Of a stretch of DNA of 64,000 nt, positions 50,558-60,033 are shown in pieces. The stretch covers positions 2,330,001 to 2,394,000 of the forward strand of contig NZ_CP136419.1 of NCBI RefSeq assembly GCF_039233145.1, given 5' to 3'. Under the pieces are notes generated by a model. The model did not search any database, was not told the DNA's origin, and was given only the letters and a program-made list of their open reading frames with translations. The position numbers and the translations under genes are program-made. This stretch comes from Moorella humiferrea (GTDB lineage Bacteria > Bacillota > DSM-521 > Neomoorellales > Neomoorellaceae). The first letter of the stretch is position 1. Each line of letters starts with the position of its first letter.

Positions 50558-51826
50558 TTACTGCAGAGCCTTCTGCCAGTAGTCCTGGATGATGCTCTGG
50601 CCGTAGGTAGTACCCGGTACGGCCCAGCGGGCATTCAGCCCCACCCACGTGGGCGCCGTGCCACGGGGCACTAAATTAAAGCGCGGGTCGTAGAGCCTTT
50701 TACCGGCAGGGAGGGGGGCATTGGTGGCGTAGGCGTAAAGATGCTGGATATGAGCCTCGACGCCTATGGCTGGAGTAGCGAAACTCGCCCCATAGAAACC
50801 AGGCTGCAGTTTAACTGCCTGGGGATCGGCACCGTTAAGAGGTTCCTGCCCGGTTAAGGGCTGGCTGGTGGCCCACAGGCCGCAGTAATTGTTCTGCTCT
50901 GGTTTGACGCCTCCGGTAAACTGAAAATACCCCGTTTCTTTAACGGCCTGGGCGAAGGCCAAATCACCCCGGATGCCGTATTCGGCCCCTATTTTTAGAT
51001 AAAGATCGACTAATTCAATGGGGATGGGCAGCATCTCCCGGCCGTACTCCCGCCGCATTTTTTCCGCAATACGCGGCGTCTCCCGGGCCATCCAGGCTTT
51101 GAGCTGATCGGCGGTCAAAACGGCCTTGCCCATAATAGTCAGCTCAGCGGTTTTTATTACAGTACCGTCGGGTAATTTGATCTCCGGCTTATACGGTGCC
51201 AGGAGTTCCTTGGCCTTCTGGAATTCCTGCAACTGGATGGCATCGAAGGCCTTTACGCCCATGGCCGGGAGGTCGGCGGAGTTTACCACCCTCCCGTCTA
51301 AGAGCCGCAGGTTGGAACGATAGGAGGCCAGTTCCTCCAGGAGCTTGTACGGCGCCGATTCTATCATTACCGACCGCGTGGCCTCCACCCAATTGACATC
51401 GCATCCTAGGGCCTCACCTACCGCCCGCAGAGGCACCACCGTACGCCCAGCCGGGGTGATCCGGGCTTTCCCATAAGATGGGGGTATGCTCAATACCGTT
51501 CCGTTGATTACTATTTCCACATCATACGTATTTTTATTTAGCCGCGCCGGCGGCGGGGGCGGATTGTCCTGGGAAGTAATGATCACCTGGTTCGTCTCCG
51601 CCCGCCAGTCCACCTTTACGCCCAGGTTTTCGGCGACTACCCTTATAGGTACATAAGTTCTGCCATTCTCTATAAAAGGTCCCTGGTCCCCCGCTGGAAT
51701 TTTAAGCAAGGTATTATCAATATAAATGTTTACACCTGTCCCTGGCCCCGCCGAGGCAGGTATAACGACCATGGCCGTTATAAGCAGGGATAAAATAAAG
51801 ACGGCTGTGCGTATATAAAACTTCAT
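50558..51826 (-). CDS. exported copper-amine-oxidase-N domain / glucosaminidase protein
   Basis: The 422-aa secreted protein has a signal peptide (residues 1-26 from ATG 51826). Two stalk domains of the Cu_amine_oxidN1 type follow (YIDNTLLKIPAGDQGPF and RTYVPIRVVAENLG, then VVPLRAVGEALGCDVNW). A linker (about 160-240) leads to a C-terminal glucosaminidase/lysozyme-like domain with AQAVKETGYFQFTGGVKPEQNNYCGLWA, which holds the catalytic Glu, and HIQHLYAYA. It cleaves peptidoglycan glycan strands. ATG 51826 follows GGGGTTGGAG. This architecture is common in Moorella-type wall enzymes. Confidence 0.85.
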   Translation of the reverse strand: MKFYIRTAVFILSLLITAMVVIPASAGPGTGVNIYIDNTLLKIPAGDQGPFIENGRTYVPIRVVAENLGVKVDWRAETNQVIITSQDNPPPPPARLNKNTYDVEIVINGTVLSIPPSYGKARITPAGRTVVPLRAVGEALGCDVNWVEATRSVMIESAPYKLLEELASYRSNLRLLDGRVVNSADLPAMGVKAFDAIQLQEFQKAKELLAPYKPEIKLPDGTVIKTAELTIMGKAVLTADQLKAWMARETPRIAEKMRREYGREMLPIPIELVDLYLKIGAEYGIRGDLAFAQAVKETGYFQFTGGVKPEQNNYCGLWATSQPLTGQEPLNGADPQAVKLQPGFYGASFATPAIGVEAHIQHLYAYATNAPLPAGKRLYDPRFNLVPRGTAPTWVGLNARWAVPGTTYGQSIIQDYWQKALQ

Positions 51827-51900
51827 GTCTCCAACCCCTTCCCGGGGTTGTATATTCGACAGCCGCACAGTGATTTCCTGCGATCATATCTTTTACAAAT

Positions 51901-53061
51901 TCAGGGCATAGTCAACCGCTTTATAAGCATGGTCCCGTAGCTTCCCCGGGGAAGTCTAAAAAAGAGGCGTACTTTTTCTTTACCGGGATAAAGCTCATCA
52001 GGCTCTGGTAACTGCAACTGCAAATTGGCAGGAAAGACCACCGCCTCCCGAAGCGTCGATTTAAAAAAGGCCTGACGAACGCGGCGCAGGTTAAAACTGC
52101 CGTAATGAATACCCCTTTCGGCCAGTATCGTAGTGAAAAGCCCCCGGATTCGTTCGTCGGGAAAATCCATATGGGTAGCGGCCAGGGGCAATACAAGGGA
52201 ACGCAGGTAGGCCAGTTCTTTCCTTTCCAGGCGGCGGTAAAAAAGATAGGGGCCGGCTGCTCCCGGTACGGCCGTAAGCTCAAGTTTCATATCCTGTAAA
52301 ACCCGACGCACCAGTTCGTTAAAGAGGTGGCTCTGGTAGGCGGAAAAATAAAGGGAGAGCTCTTCCCTGGGGATCATCTGCAGTGCTTCGATGTAGGCCT
52401 TAGGCCTGGCGGCGAGAAGGGAAAAGATTTTATTTTCCATAACCGTTTTCGCCCGGGTGAGGCACGTCTCCCAATCGCCCCAGTGCTCGCGGAAAAAAAG
52501 CTTGCGTTCCCTGGCCTCCCTTTTTTCTTCCGGGTAAATGCCGGTAAGATATATTTGCAGACTACCGTTATAGTGCCTTTTCAAAAGCCTCTCGGCCATA
52601 AACCCCATCTGGCGGTCCATGCTGCCGAAACGCTGGTCGTCGTAATAATTAGGGTAACCGAAGCCCCGCACTTCATCAATTCGGCGTTTGATCCGGGAAG
52701 TCTCCACGGCGCTTAAAGAGCGCAGAGTAATGGCAAACTCGTTCCCCTCCAGGAGGTCAGGTCCCATGGGCCGTTCTAAATAGCCCACGGGCTTAAAAGT
52801 ATAATTCTCATCTTCTGTAGTTAAATCGGCGTCGTGCTCTACCGTAACGTACTGGAAAGTATGGGCATGTCTGTCCTTTAAGCCTCCATAGGCGAAAAGA
52901 CGGTAGGGAAGATTATGCACTCTGGCGATGCGCATTAAAAGATCGATGGTGTTCCAACCTTTTTTCTCCAAAAGATAAAGCCGGTAGGGACCATGTTTTC
53001 GCAACGGTAAACGAGCCATTTCCCGGACCACGAAATCCTCAGGTTTGACTTTTAGTTTCAT
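51901..53061 (-). CDS. truD: tRNA pseudouridine(13) synthase TruD
   Basis: The 386-aa enzyme carries the motif GLKDRHAHTFQY with the catalytic Asp, and the second family stretch GFPNYFGEQRFG as GYPNYYDDQRFGS. The C-terminal part includes the TRUD insertion domain. It modifies U13 of tRNA-Glu. ATG 53061 follows AAGGAGAACGG. It lies 75 bp upstream of the wall hydrolase on the same strand. Confidence 0.9.
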   Translation of the reverse strand: MKLKVKPEDFVVREMARLPLRKHGPYRLYLLEKKGWNTIDLLMRIARVHNLPYRLFAYGGLKDRHAHTFQYVTVEHDADLTTEDENYTFKPVGYLERPMGPDLLEGNEFAITLRSLSAVETSRIKRRIDEVRGFGYPNYYDDQRFGSMDRQMGFMAERLLKRHYNGSLQIYLTGIYPEEKREARERKLFFREHWGDWETCLTRAKTVMENKIFSLLAARPKAYIEALQMIPREELSLYFSAYQSHLFNELVRRVLQDMKLELTAVPGAAGPYLFYRRLERKELAYLRSLVLPLAATHMDFPDERIRGLFTTILAERGIHYGSFNLRRVRQAFFKSTLREAVVFPANLQLQLPEPDELYPGKEKVRLFFRLPRGSYGTMLIKRLTMP

Positions 53062-53208
53062 AACCGTTCTCCTTAGCCAGCGAATTATTTCCTTAATTAT
53101 GTATCATATTTTTACCTTCCACGCAAATAGGATACTTGCAAAACCCTTGTCCTCATTAAAAATTAGAAGTACAATAAAGAAAAAACTGTCAAGGGAGGCA
53201 ACGTCTTC

Positions 53209-53562
53209 ATGATTAGAAGGGCCCACGAATTAAAAGAAGAAAAGATAACGGGTTTTAAAGGCGGCCAGGGCGAGGTGACTATCCTCCATATCCTGGAGGA
53301 AGATAAAAACGAATTTAACGGTAAAGGCCGTCTTTACGCCCGTTTCACCCTCAAACCGGGTACTTCCATAGGACTGCACCAGCACAGCGGCGATTTCGAG
53401 GCTTATTACATCATAAAAGGGCAGGGATTGGTTAACGACAACGGAACGGAAACGATAGTCAAGGCCGGCGATATGGTCCTTACCAAGAACGGCGAATCGC
53501 ATTCCATAACCAATAACGGCGATGAAGACCTAGAATACATGGCGTTAATTCTTTACGTATAG
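53209..53562 (+). CDS. small cupin-domain protein
   Basis: This 117-aa single-domain cupin has the metal motif IGLHQHSGDFEAYYIIKGQG (the two-His-Glu of motif 1) and motif 2 GDMVLTKNGESHSITNNG with the closing His. It is a mononuclear metal binding barrel of unspecified function. ATG 53209 follows AAGGGAGG. It is flanked by a strong terminator, so it stands alone. Confidence 0.88.
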   Translation: MIRRAHELKEEKITGFKGGQGEVTILHILEEDKNEFNGKGRLYARFTLKPGTSIGLHQHSGDFEAYYIIKGQGLVNDNGTETIVKAGDMVLTKNGESHSITNNGDEDLEYMALILYV

Positions 53563-53573
53563 CCTATTTTACT

Positions 53574-53612
53574 AAAACCCCTACACCGCCAGGGACGGTG
53601 TAGGGGTTTTTT
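53574..53612 (+). terminator. terminator after the cupin gene
   Basis: A 15-bp stem beginning AAAACCCCTACACCG with a six-base loop is followed by TTTTTT. Confidence 0.9.
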
Positions 53613-53684
53613 AAGTCCTTCGGTAACCCTTTGCTAGTTCTGTGAAATACTATACTTAAGAAGGCACAGGTAGGCGGGAGATAA

Positions 53685-53701
53685 TTAACACAAACTTAAC
53701 A
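53685..53701 (+). promoter_or_regulatory. PHO-box-like direct repeat
   Basis: TTAACA-5-TTAACA, 83 bp before the DUF47 gene, matches the PhoP direct-repeat pattern TT(A/T/C)ACA with five-base spacing known in Bacillus. It suggests phosphate-starvation control of the transporter operon. Confidence 0.55.
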
Positions 53702-53783
53702 TAAAAATAAAGGAAAAAGACCAAAAGCAGGCGAATTATTATTGCAGGATATAAGTAAAACTACGCCGTTTGGAGGAACCTGA

Positions 53784-54410
53784 ATGCTGGGATTAAAATC
53801 GTCTGACGAGCAGTTTTTCAAGCTCTTCGAGGAAGCGGCGGAGATTATTTACCAGGGTGCCTCGCTGTTGCAGAGCATGATGGACAAATACGAAACCATC
53901 GAAAAACGGCTGGACGAACTGGTAGCCCTAGAGCAGAAGGGCGACAAGGTTACCGACAAGATCATCGATAAACTAAACAAGACCTTTATTACGCCTTTTG
54001 ATCGCGAGGATATTTACAGCATCGCCCGGGAACTCAATGAAATTATGGATTCCGTCTGCAGCACGGTGGAAAAAATGGTCATCTACGAGGCCGGCAGGCC
54101 CAGCGCCCGTTTTAAAGAAATGGTGAATATTTTTGTACGAGCGACGGATAATGTCAAGGCTATGGTATACAGTATACGCAAAATCAAGGATAACACCACG
54201 GCCATAATCGACCTCTTTCACGAAATAACCAAAGACGAATCCCTGGGAGACAAGGTTTATCGCCTGGGAGTAGCCGATCTATTTAAGCACGGCAAGGACG
54301 CCATTGAAGTAATTAAGTGGAAGGAAGTTTTCGAGCAACTGGAAACCTCGCTGGACAGGTGCGAAAAGGTGGCCAAACTGATCCGGGGAGTAGTTGTCAA
54401 ATATGCTTGA
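53784..54410 (+). CDS. DUF47/PhoU-like accessory protein of the phosphate transporter
   Basis: This 208-aa helical protein of the DUF47 (PhoU-related, YkaA) family has ASLLQSMMDKYETIEKRLDELVALEQKGDKVTDKII and FDREDIYSIARELNEIMDSV, with the acidic metal-binding motifs (E/D)XXXD of PhoU proteins. It usually regulates the adjacent PiT transporter. ATG 53784 follows TTGGAGG. It overlaps the pit gene by 8 bp. Confidence 0.9.
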   Translation: MLGLKSSDEQFFKLFEEAAEIIYQGASLLQSMMDKYETIEKRLDELVALEQKGDKVTDKIIDKLNKTFITPFDREDIYSIARELNEIMDSVCSTVEKMVIYEAGRPSARFKEMVNIFVRATDNVKAMVYSIRKIKDNTTAIIDLFHEITKDESLGDKVYRLGVADLFKHGKDAIEVIKWKEVFEQLETSLDRCEKVAKLIRGVVVKYA

Positions 54411-55389
54411 GCTGCTGATCATCGTGGTAATTATCCTGGCCCTCCTTTTCGACTTTATCAACGGGTTTCATGATACGGCCAACGCCATCGCCACCTCGGT
54501 TTCCACCCGGGTACTGTCGCCCAATCAGGCCATTATCATGGCCGCTGTTCTCAATTTTTTCGGTGCCCTGACTAATACCGAAGTCGCCCATACCATCGGC
54601 CAGGGCATTGTCGATCCCCGATTTATCAATAACGAAATTATCATTGCCGGGTTACTGGGAGCCATCATCTGGAATCTCCTGACCTGGTATATTGGTCTGC
54701 CTAGCAGCTCTTCCCACGCCTTAATCGGCGGCATCGTCGGCGGGGTCATTGCCGGCAACGGGTTTGCCGTCTTAAACGCCAAGGGCCTTATTGAAAAAAT
54801 ATTTTTACCCCTTATCACTTCGCCGATTATCGGCTTCATCGTCGCTTACATAGTCATGGAGTTTATTTTAATCCTCGTCGGCAAAATGGCCCCTCGCCGG
54901 GTCAACAGGTATTTTTCTTTCCTCCAGATTCTTTCGGCGGCTTTTATGGCCTTCAGCCACGGCTCCAACGACGCCCAAAAATCCATGGGTATCATCACCG
55001 CCGCCCTGGTGGCGTCGGGGATATTACCCTATTTCCATGTACCCTTTTCCGTAGTCATCGCCTGCGCCCTGGCCATGGCCCTGGGGACCTCCATGGGCGG
55101 ATGGCGGATTATCAAAACCGTAGGTACGCGCATCATCAAGCTGGAACCCATCCACGGTTTTGCCACAGAAACTTCGGCAGCCATGGTTATTATTGGGGCT
55201 TCCCTCTTAGGTAAACCCGTAAGCACCACCCACGTCCTGTCTGCAGCTATCATGGGCGTGGGAGCGACCAAACGCCTCTCAGCCGTAAGGTGGACGGTGG
55301 CGATAAATATCGTAAAAGCCTGGTTATTGACGGCCCCTGCCTCCGCCCTCGTTGCTGCCCTGGTGTACTTTTTGATTGACAAGCTGTAG
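54403..55389 (+). CDS. pit: inorganic phosphate transporter, PiT family
   Basis: This 328-aa membrane protein has about ten hydrophobic segments and both PiT signatures: GFHDTANAIATSV in the first repeat and SHGSNDAQKSMGI in the second. It takes up phosphate (with metal ions) by a cation symport. The stop of the DUF47 gene lies just inside its start (ATG 54403). PiT is less able than Pst to exclude arsenate; with arsenic genes nearby, its Pho-type control would matter for arsenate entry (inference). Confidence 0.92.
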   Translation: MLELLIIVVIILALLFDFINGFHDTANAIATSVSTRVLSPNQAIIMAAVLNFFGALTNTEVAHTIGQGIVDPRFINNEIIIAGLLGAIIWNLLTWYIGLPSSSSHALIGGIVGGVIAGNGFAVLNAKGLIEKIFLPLITSPIIGFIVAYIVMEFILILVGKMAPRRVNRYFSFLQILSAAFMAFSHGSNDAQKSMGIITAALVASGILPYFHVPFSVVIACALAMALGTSMGGWRIIKTVGTRIIKLEPIHGFATETSAAMVIIGASLLGKPVSTTHVLSAAIMGVGATKRLSAVRWTVAINIVKAWLLTAPASALVAALVYFLIDKL

Positions 55390-55499
55390 ATTAATGTATC
55401 TGCCGCTGTTTGTTTTCAACTTCGCGTCGCAGGCGGGAAATTCACTCGCGAGGTAGTTTACACGTCTCTTGAATGTAGCCCGGGACAGGGGCGAAAGGT

Positions 55500-56006
55500 A
55501 TGTGGAATACGAAGCTGCCGGTGTCAACTCACTTAAAGCAAAATGGGTGTGATATTGTGGTCAGATTGAGCCGCAAATTAGAAAAAATAACCCTTTCTCC
55601 CAAGCAATTAAAAAGCATGGCGGATTTCGCGGGCCGACAGGGGGATGTCCTGGCCTTGTTTTTATATGGTTCCTACGGTACGGAGTGGCAAACAGCTCTA
55701 TCGGATGTTGATCTGGCGATACTGCCGATGCCGGAAACCTCGTGGGACTATAAGCGCGAATTGGAGCTGGTGGCCGAATTTTGCCATATTGGACGGAGCG
55801 ATGATATCAACGTGGTCAACCTGCATCGCGTTCCGGTGACCCTGCAAATGCGGGTATTAGAAACAGGACGCCTCCTGTATGTTAAAGATGAAATATTGCT
55901 GGCCGATTTCAAGGAAATGGTCATTCGCCGTTATTGTGATTTTGAACCCGACTTGAAGAGCCTGTACCGGGACTTTGATGCCGGCCTGCGGGAGGAATTC
56001 CTGTGA
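55500..56006 (+). CDS. mntA: MntA-type nucleotidyltransferase antitoxin
   Basis: The minimal nucleotidyltransferase has 168 aa, with the catalytic motif YGSYGTEWQTALSDVDLAIL (GS and two Asp in SDVDLA). It is the antitoxin of the HEPN/MNT pair, which inactivates the toxin by adding AMP. The start is uncertain: ATG 55500 (GAAAGG upstream) or GTG 55557. It overlaps the toxin gene by 4 bp (ATGA-like coupling with GTGA). Confidence 0.85.
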   Translation: MWNTKLPVSTHLKQNGCDIVVRLSRKLEKITLSPKQLKSMADFAGRQGDVLALFLYGSYGTEWQTALSDVDLAILPMPETSWDYKRELELVAEFCHIGRSDDINVVNLHRVPVTLQMRVLETGRLLYVKDEILLADFKEMVIRRYCDFEPDLKSLYRDFDAGLREEFL

Positions 56007-56425
56007 CGGTTGATAGGGAAAAAATCCGCCAGAAGTTGCAGTTTATGCGGCAACAACTAAGGGAGCTTAAAAAGTTCCAAGGTATGGATTTAAGCCAGTT
56101 CCAATCAAATAGCCTGTACGAAGCCGCGGCCACAAGAATGCTGCAGGTAGCCATCGAAGCTATGCTGGACCTTTGTGCTCATATTATCTCCAGAGAAGGG
56201 TGGGGTTTACCAAAGTCCTACGTCGAAACGGTTGAGCTGGCGGCCCGCAACGGCTTGATACCGCAGCAGCTGGAAGATACCTATAAATCCATGGCCCGCT
56301 TCCGCAACTGGATAGTCCATCTTTATGACGAAATTGATGCTGTTGAAATCTGGAATATCATTCAGAACCATCTCGAAGATTTCAGGCCATTTATGGAAGT
56401 AGTTATACGTAGATATCTGAGTTAA
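56003..56425 (+). CDS. hepT: HepT-type HEPN-domain toxin
   Basis: This 140-aa HEPN protein has four helices with the RNase motif R-X4-H in RNWIVHLYDE (about residue 105-112), followed by the conserved Tyr that MntA AMPylates. It starts at GTG 56003 inside the antitoxin gene. Together they form a type VII toxin-antitoxin unit. A hairpin terminator follows at 56458. Confidence 0.87.
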   Translation: MTVDREKIRQKLQFMRQQLRELKKFQGMDLSQFQSNSLYEAAATRMLQVAIEAMLDLCAHIISREGWGLPKSYVETVELAARNGLIPQQLEDTYKSMARFRNWIVHLYDEIDAVEIWNIIQNHLEDFRPFMEVVIRRYLS

Positions 56426-56457
56426 ACAGTTAATTCTCCCGAAACACTAGTAATTAA

Positions 56458-56496
56458 GCGGGCGGTTCCTCTTCCGGGACCCGCCCGCAAATTTTT
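56458..56496. terminator. bidirectional terminator between hepT and glmS
   Basis: GCGGGCGG/CCGCCCGC with a 15-base loop and T-rich flank. Confidence 0.8.
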
Positions 56497-58317
56497 CTAC
56501 TCCACCGTCACGCTCTTGGCCAGATTGCGCGGCTTGTCGACGTCGCAGCCGCGGGCCACGGCGGCGTAGTAGGCCAGAAGCTGCAGGGGCACTACCGTCA
56601 CCATTGGAGCCAGCAACGATGGTACAACTGGCAGGTAAAGAACCTGGTCAACTTCTTTTTCGATGGCCGTGTTGCCTTCCTGGGTCAGGGCCAGCACCCA
56701 CGCGCCCCGGGCCTTGACCTCCTTAATGTTGCTGATTATTTTCTCTAATAGCTCTACCTGGGTGGCCAGGGCGATGACCGGCGTTCCCTTTTCTATTAGC
56801 GCAATGGTACCGTGCTTAAGCTCCCCTGCCGCGTAAGCCTCGGCATGGATATAAGATATTTCCTTTAGCTTTAGGGCGCCTTCCAAAGAGACGGCGTAGT
56901 CCATGCCCCGGCCGATGAAAAACACGTGTTCATGTTTGGCCACCCGGGAAGCCAGTTCCCTTATCTGTCCTTCGGCCTTTAGGACTTCGGCAACGTTATC
57001 GGGCACCAAACGGAGCTGCCGGCCCAGATCGGCGGCCCAGGGAGCGCCGCCGCGTATTTCGGCCAGGTAAAGGGTGAACAGGTACTCGGCAAGGACCTGG
57101 GTAAGGTAAGCCTTGGTGGAGGCCACGGCGATCTCCGGTCCCGCCCAGGTATATATGACGTGGTCGGCTTCCCGGGCCACCGAGCTGCCGACGACGTTGG
57201 TAATGGCCAGGATCTGGGCCCCCGCCTTTTTGGCCGCTCGCAGTCCCGCCAGGGTGTCAGCCGTTTCCCCCGACTGGCTGATGACCAATCCCAAAGTTTT
57301 CTCGTTAATTATAGGGTCACGGTAACGAAACTCCGAGGCTATATCGTCTTCCACCGGCAGGCGCAGCAGCTTCTCCATGAGGTACTTGCCGACCATACCA
57401 GCGTAGTGGGCGGTGCCGCATGCGATGACGGCTATCTTTTCAATGTAAGCGGCCGTCTCCGGCGTCATATTCACGCCTTCCAGCTTTACCCTGCCGTCGG
57501 GCTGTAATCTGCCGCCCAGGGTGTCGCGCAGCGCCCGCGGCTGCTCGTGAATTTCTTTGAGCATGAAGTGGGCATAGCCGCCCTTCTCGGCAGCCTGGAA
57601 GTCCCAATCTACATGATATACCTTTTTATCTCTGGGAATCCCCCGGGAGTCATAGACCCTGGCCCCTTCAGTCGTTATATGCACGACTTCTCCGTTTTCC
57701 AGGATATAGGTATTTCTAGTATGAGCCAGCAGAGCCGGAATGTCTGAGGCCAGAAAAGTCTCCTCAGAAGAAAGACCTACGATTAACGGGCTGTCCTGGC
57801 GCACGCCGACAATCTCCTCGGGGTGGTAGGCGCTAGCCACGGCCAGGGCGTAGGAGCCGCGTAAGTGGGGAAGCATCCTAAGAACCGCGCTAAAGAGGTC
57901 GCCCTCATAAAACTGCTCCACCAGATGGGCTAGAACTTCCGTGTCCGTTTCAGAAACAAAGCGGTGACCGGCGGTCGTAAGCTCTTCCCGCAGTTCCAGG
58001 TAATTCTCGATGATGCCGTTGTGGACCACGGCAAACTTGCCCGTACAGTCCAGGTGGGGATGGGCGTTAACGTCAGAAGGCCGACCATGGGTGGCCCAAC
58101 GCGTATGGCCGATGCCCAGCCGCGCCCCGTTTAAATTACCATTAAGCCGGCCCTTCAAAACCTGGAGTTTTCCCGCGCTTTTTTCTACCTGCAGTTCCCC
58201 ACCATTCACTACCGCTATACCAGCGGAATCATAACCCCGATATTCTAATTTTTCTAGTCCCTCAACCAATATGGGAACTGCCGGGCGTGGGCCCAGATAA
58301 CCTACGATACCACACAT
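56497..58317 (-). CDS. glmS: glutamine--fructose-6-phosphate aminotransferase
   Basis: The 606-aa enzyme makes glucosamine-6-phosphate, the first step of UDP-GlcNAc synthesis. After Met removal, the catalytic Cys starts CGIVGYLG. The GATase domain has HTRWATHG and NGIIENY; two SIS domains follow with CGTAHYAG, SQSGETADT and AYAAGELKHG, and the C-terminal PRNLAKSVTVE is canonical. ATG 58317 is chosen over the TTG just before. Expression is controlled by the glmS ribozyme directly upstream. Confidence 0.97.
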   Translation of the reverse strand: MCGIVGYLGPRPAVPILVEGLEKLEYRGYDSAGIAVVNGGELQVEKSAGKLQVLKGRLNGNLNGARLGIGHTRWATHGRPSDVNAHPHLDCTGKFAVVHNGIIENYLELREELTTAGHRFVSETDTEVLAHLVEQFYEGDLFSAVLRMLPHLRGSYALAVASAYHPEEIVGVRQDSPLIVGLSSEETFLASDIPALLAHTRNTYILENGEVVHITTEGARVYDSRGIPRDKKVYHVDWDFQAAEKGGYAHFMLKEIHEQPRALRDTLGGRLQPDGRVKLEGVNMTPETAAYIEKIAVIACGTAHYAGMVGKYLMEKLLRLPVEDDIASEFRYRDPIINEKTLGLVISQSGETADTLAGLRAAKKAGAQILAITNVVGSSVAREADHVIYTWAGPEIAVASTKAYLTQVLAEYLFTLYLAEIRGGAPWAADLGRQLRLVPDNVAEVLKAEGQIRELASRVAKHEHVFFIGRGMDYAVSLEGALKLKEISYIHAEAYAAGELKHGTIALIEKGTPVIALATQVELLEKIISNIKEVKARGAWVLALTQEGNTAIEKEVDQVLYLPVVPSLLAPMVTVVPLQLLAYYAAVARGCDVDKPRNLAKSVTVE

Positions 58318-58374
58318 CAATATTCACTCTCCCTTTTTATTAAGGCAGGGAGAGATAAAGGGTTACCCGGCGCC

Positions 58375-58530
58375 CTTTGTCCCCGGGATTGCTCCCGGGT
58401 TTTGTAGCGCCTTTGACGGTCGTAACCGAACCGGGGGGCACCCGCCGATGCCTCGATAAACCCCCTCCTCGTCAACCGACCGTCTTTGCCTGGTGGTGTA
58501 ACGCCAAAACGGCCGGTCCCGGCGCTTGCC
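58375..58530 (-). ncRNA. glmS ribozyme: glmS ribozyme/riboswitch
   Basis: On the minus strand the conserved core is clear: AAGCGCCGG with predicted cleavage between 58526 and 58525, then GTTGACGAGGAGGGGGTTTA, TCGGCGG, TGCCCCCCGG and the closing GGCGC, plus the C-rich hairpin CCCGGG near the 3' end. It self-cleaves when glucosamine-6-phosphate binds, lowering glmS mRNA. It lies about 55 bp before glmS. The borders are approximate. Confidence 0.92.
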
Positions 58531-58638
58531 TGAATCTCCGTCCTTTATCTCTCCCTTTAAATCTGCCGTCTAACCCGGACCCCCTGTCGCGGGTAAATCA
58601 CCCCCCTTCACTTCGGTGATTGCCCCATACAAATAACT

Positions 58639-59973
58639 TTATAGCCCGCTGACGGCCTGCCGCAGCTCTTCCATTATGATCTCCAGCTCCTCCCTGTCCG
58701 GCCCTTCCACCATCAAACGAATAATGGGTTCAGTACCCGAAGGCCTGACCAGGACCCGTCCCCGGCCCGCCAGTTGCTCCCGGGCTGAGGCCACGGCTGC
58801 GAGAAGAACGGGACTGGCCATGGCCGCCTCTTTGTCTGTAACCCTGACGTTGACCAGCAGTTGGGGAAGATGGGGCATGGACGCCGCCAGTTCCGACAGT
58901 GGCCGCCCTGTCGCGGCCATAACCTGGAGCAGCTGTACTCCCGTTAACAGACCGTCTCCCGTTGTATTGTATTCAAGAAGGATAATATGGCCCGACTGCT
59001 CGCCCCCCAACACGGCCCCGGTCCGCAACATCTCTTCCAAAACGTAACGGTCGCCGACGGCCGTCTGCAGCACCCTGAGACCCGCCGCCGTCAGGGCCTG
59101 ATGCAGGCCGAAGTTACTCATAACCGTCACCACCACCTGGCCGCCGGGAAGCCCTCCCTGTTCCTGGCGGGCGAGGGCGAGAATGGTCATGATGGCATCG
59201 CCGTCGACTACCTGTCCCTTTTCATCTACGGCGATAACCCGGTCGGCATCACCGTCAAAGGCCAGGCCGACATCGGCTCCCCTGGCGACGACTTCGGCCT
59301 GAAGAACTTCCGGATGGGTCGAACCGCACCCGACGTTTATCTTAGTACCATCGGGGTCATTATGCAAGGGGTAAATTTCTGCTCCCAGACGCCGAAAAAC
59401 AGTAGGGGCGACCCGGTAGGCGGCGCCGTAGGCGCAATCCAAAACCACCCGCATACCGGCCAAACCCCGGGTGGCGGTACTGCATAGAAAGGCTACATAA
59501 CGCTCAACAGCCTCCTCCATTACCTTTACCCGACCCAGCTCTAAACCTACCGGCCGTGGCAGGGTGTCTTCGCCCTCCAGAACTAACCGTTCGATCTCTT
59601 CTTCAATCGGGTCGGGCAGTTTGTAGCCGCTGGCGCTGAAGAATTTAATGCCATTATCGGCGACGGGATTATGGGAGGCGGAAATAACTACGCCGGCATC
59701 GGCCTCCAGATTCCGGGTCAACCAGGCTACCGCCGGAGTGGGTACAATGCCCACCTTTAAAACATCCCCGCCTACGGAGCAGATGCCGGCTACCAGGGCC
59801 CCTTCCAGCATATCGCCGGATATACGGGTGTCCCGACCCACCACCACCCTGGCACGACCCTGCTGTCCGGTAAGGACAGCGGCACCGGCCCGTCCCAGGC
59901 GGAAGGCCAGTTCAGGCGTAAGGCCGCCGTTGGCCACCCCGCGGACCCCGTCAGTCCCAAATAACTTTCCCAT
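58639..59973 (-). CDS. glmM: phosphoglucosamine mutase
   Basis: The 444-aa enzyme converts glucosamine-6-phosphate to glucosamine-1-phosphate. The phosphoserine loop is [18 protein letters not shown] (Ser100), the metal loop is DGDADRVI, the sugar loop is GGEQSGHII and the phosphate-binding loop is [10 protein letters not shown]. It is downstream of cdaR and upstream of the glmS ribozyme, the common cdaA-cdaR-glmM-glmS order. Confidence 0.96.
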   Translation of the reverse strand: MGKLFGTDGVRGVANGGLTPELAFRLGRAGAAVLTGQQGRARVVVGRDTRISGDMLEGALVAGICSVGGDVLKVGIVPTPAVAWLTRNLEADAGVVISASHNPVADNGIKFFSASGYKLPDPIEEEIERLVLEGEDTLPRPVGLELGRVKVMEEAVERYVAFLCSTATRGLAGMRVVLDCAYGAAYRVAPTVFRRLGAEIYPLHNDPDGTKINVGCGSTHPEVLQAEVVARGADVGLAFDGDADRVIAVDEKGQVVDGDAIMTILALARQEQGGLPGGQVVVTVMSNFGLHQALTAAGLRVLQTAVGDRYVLEEMLRTGAVLGGEQSGHIILLEYNTTGDGLLTGVQLLQVMAATGRPLSELAASMPHLPQLLVNVRVTDKEAAMASPVLLAAVASAREQLAGRGRVLVRPSGTEPIIRLMVEGPDREELEIIMEELRQAVSGL

Positions 59974-60033
59974 TCACTATCACCCTCATGCTGGATAATG
60001 CATCATATGTTATGGTCTTTAGTTTGTTGCCTG

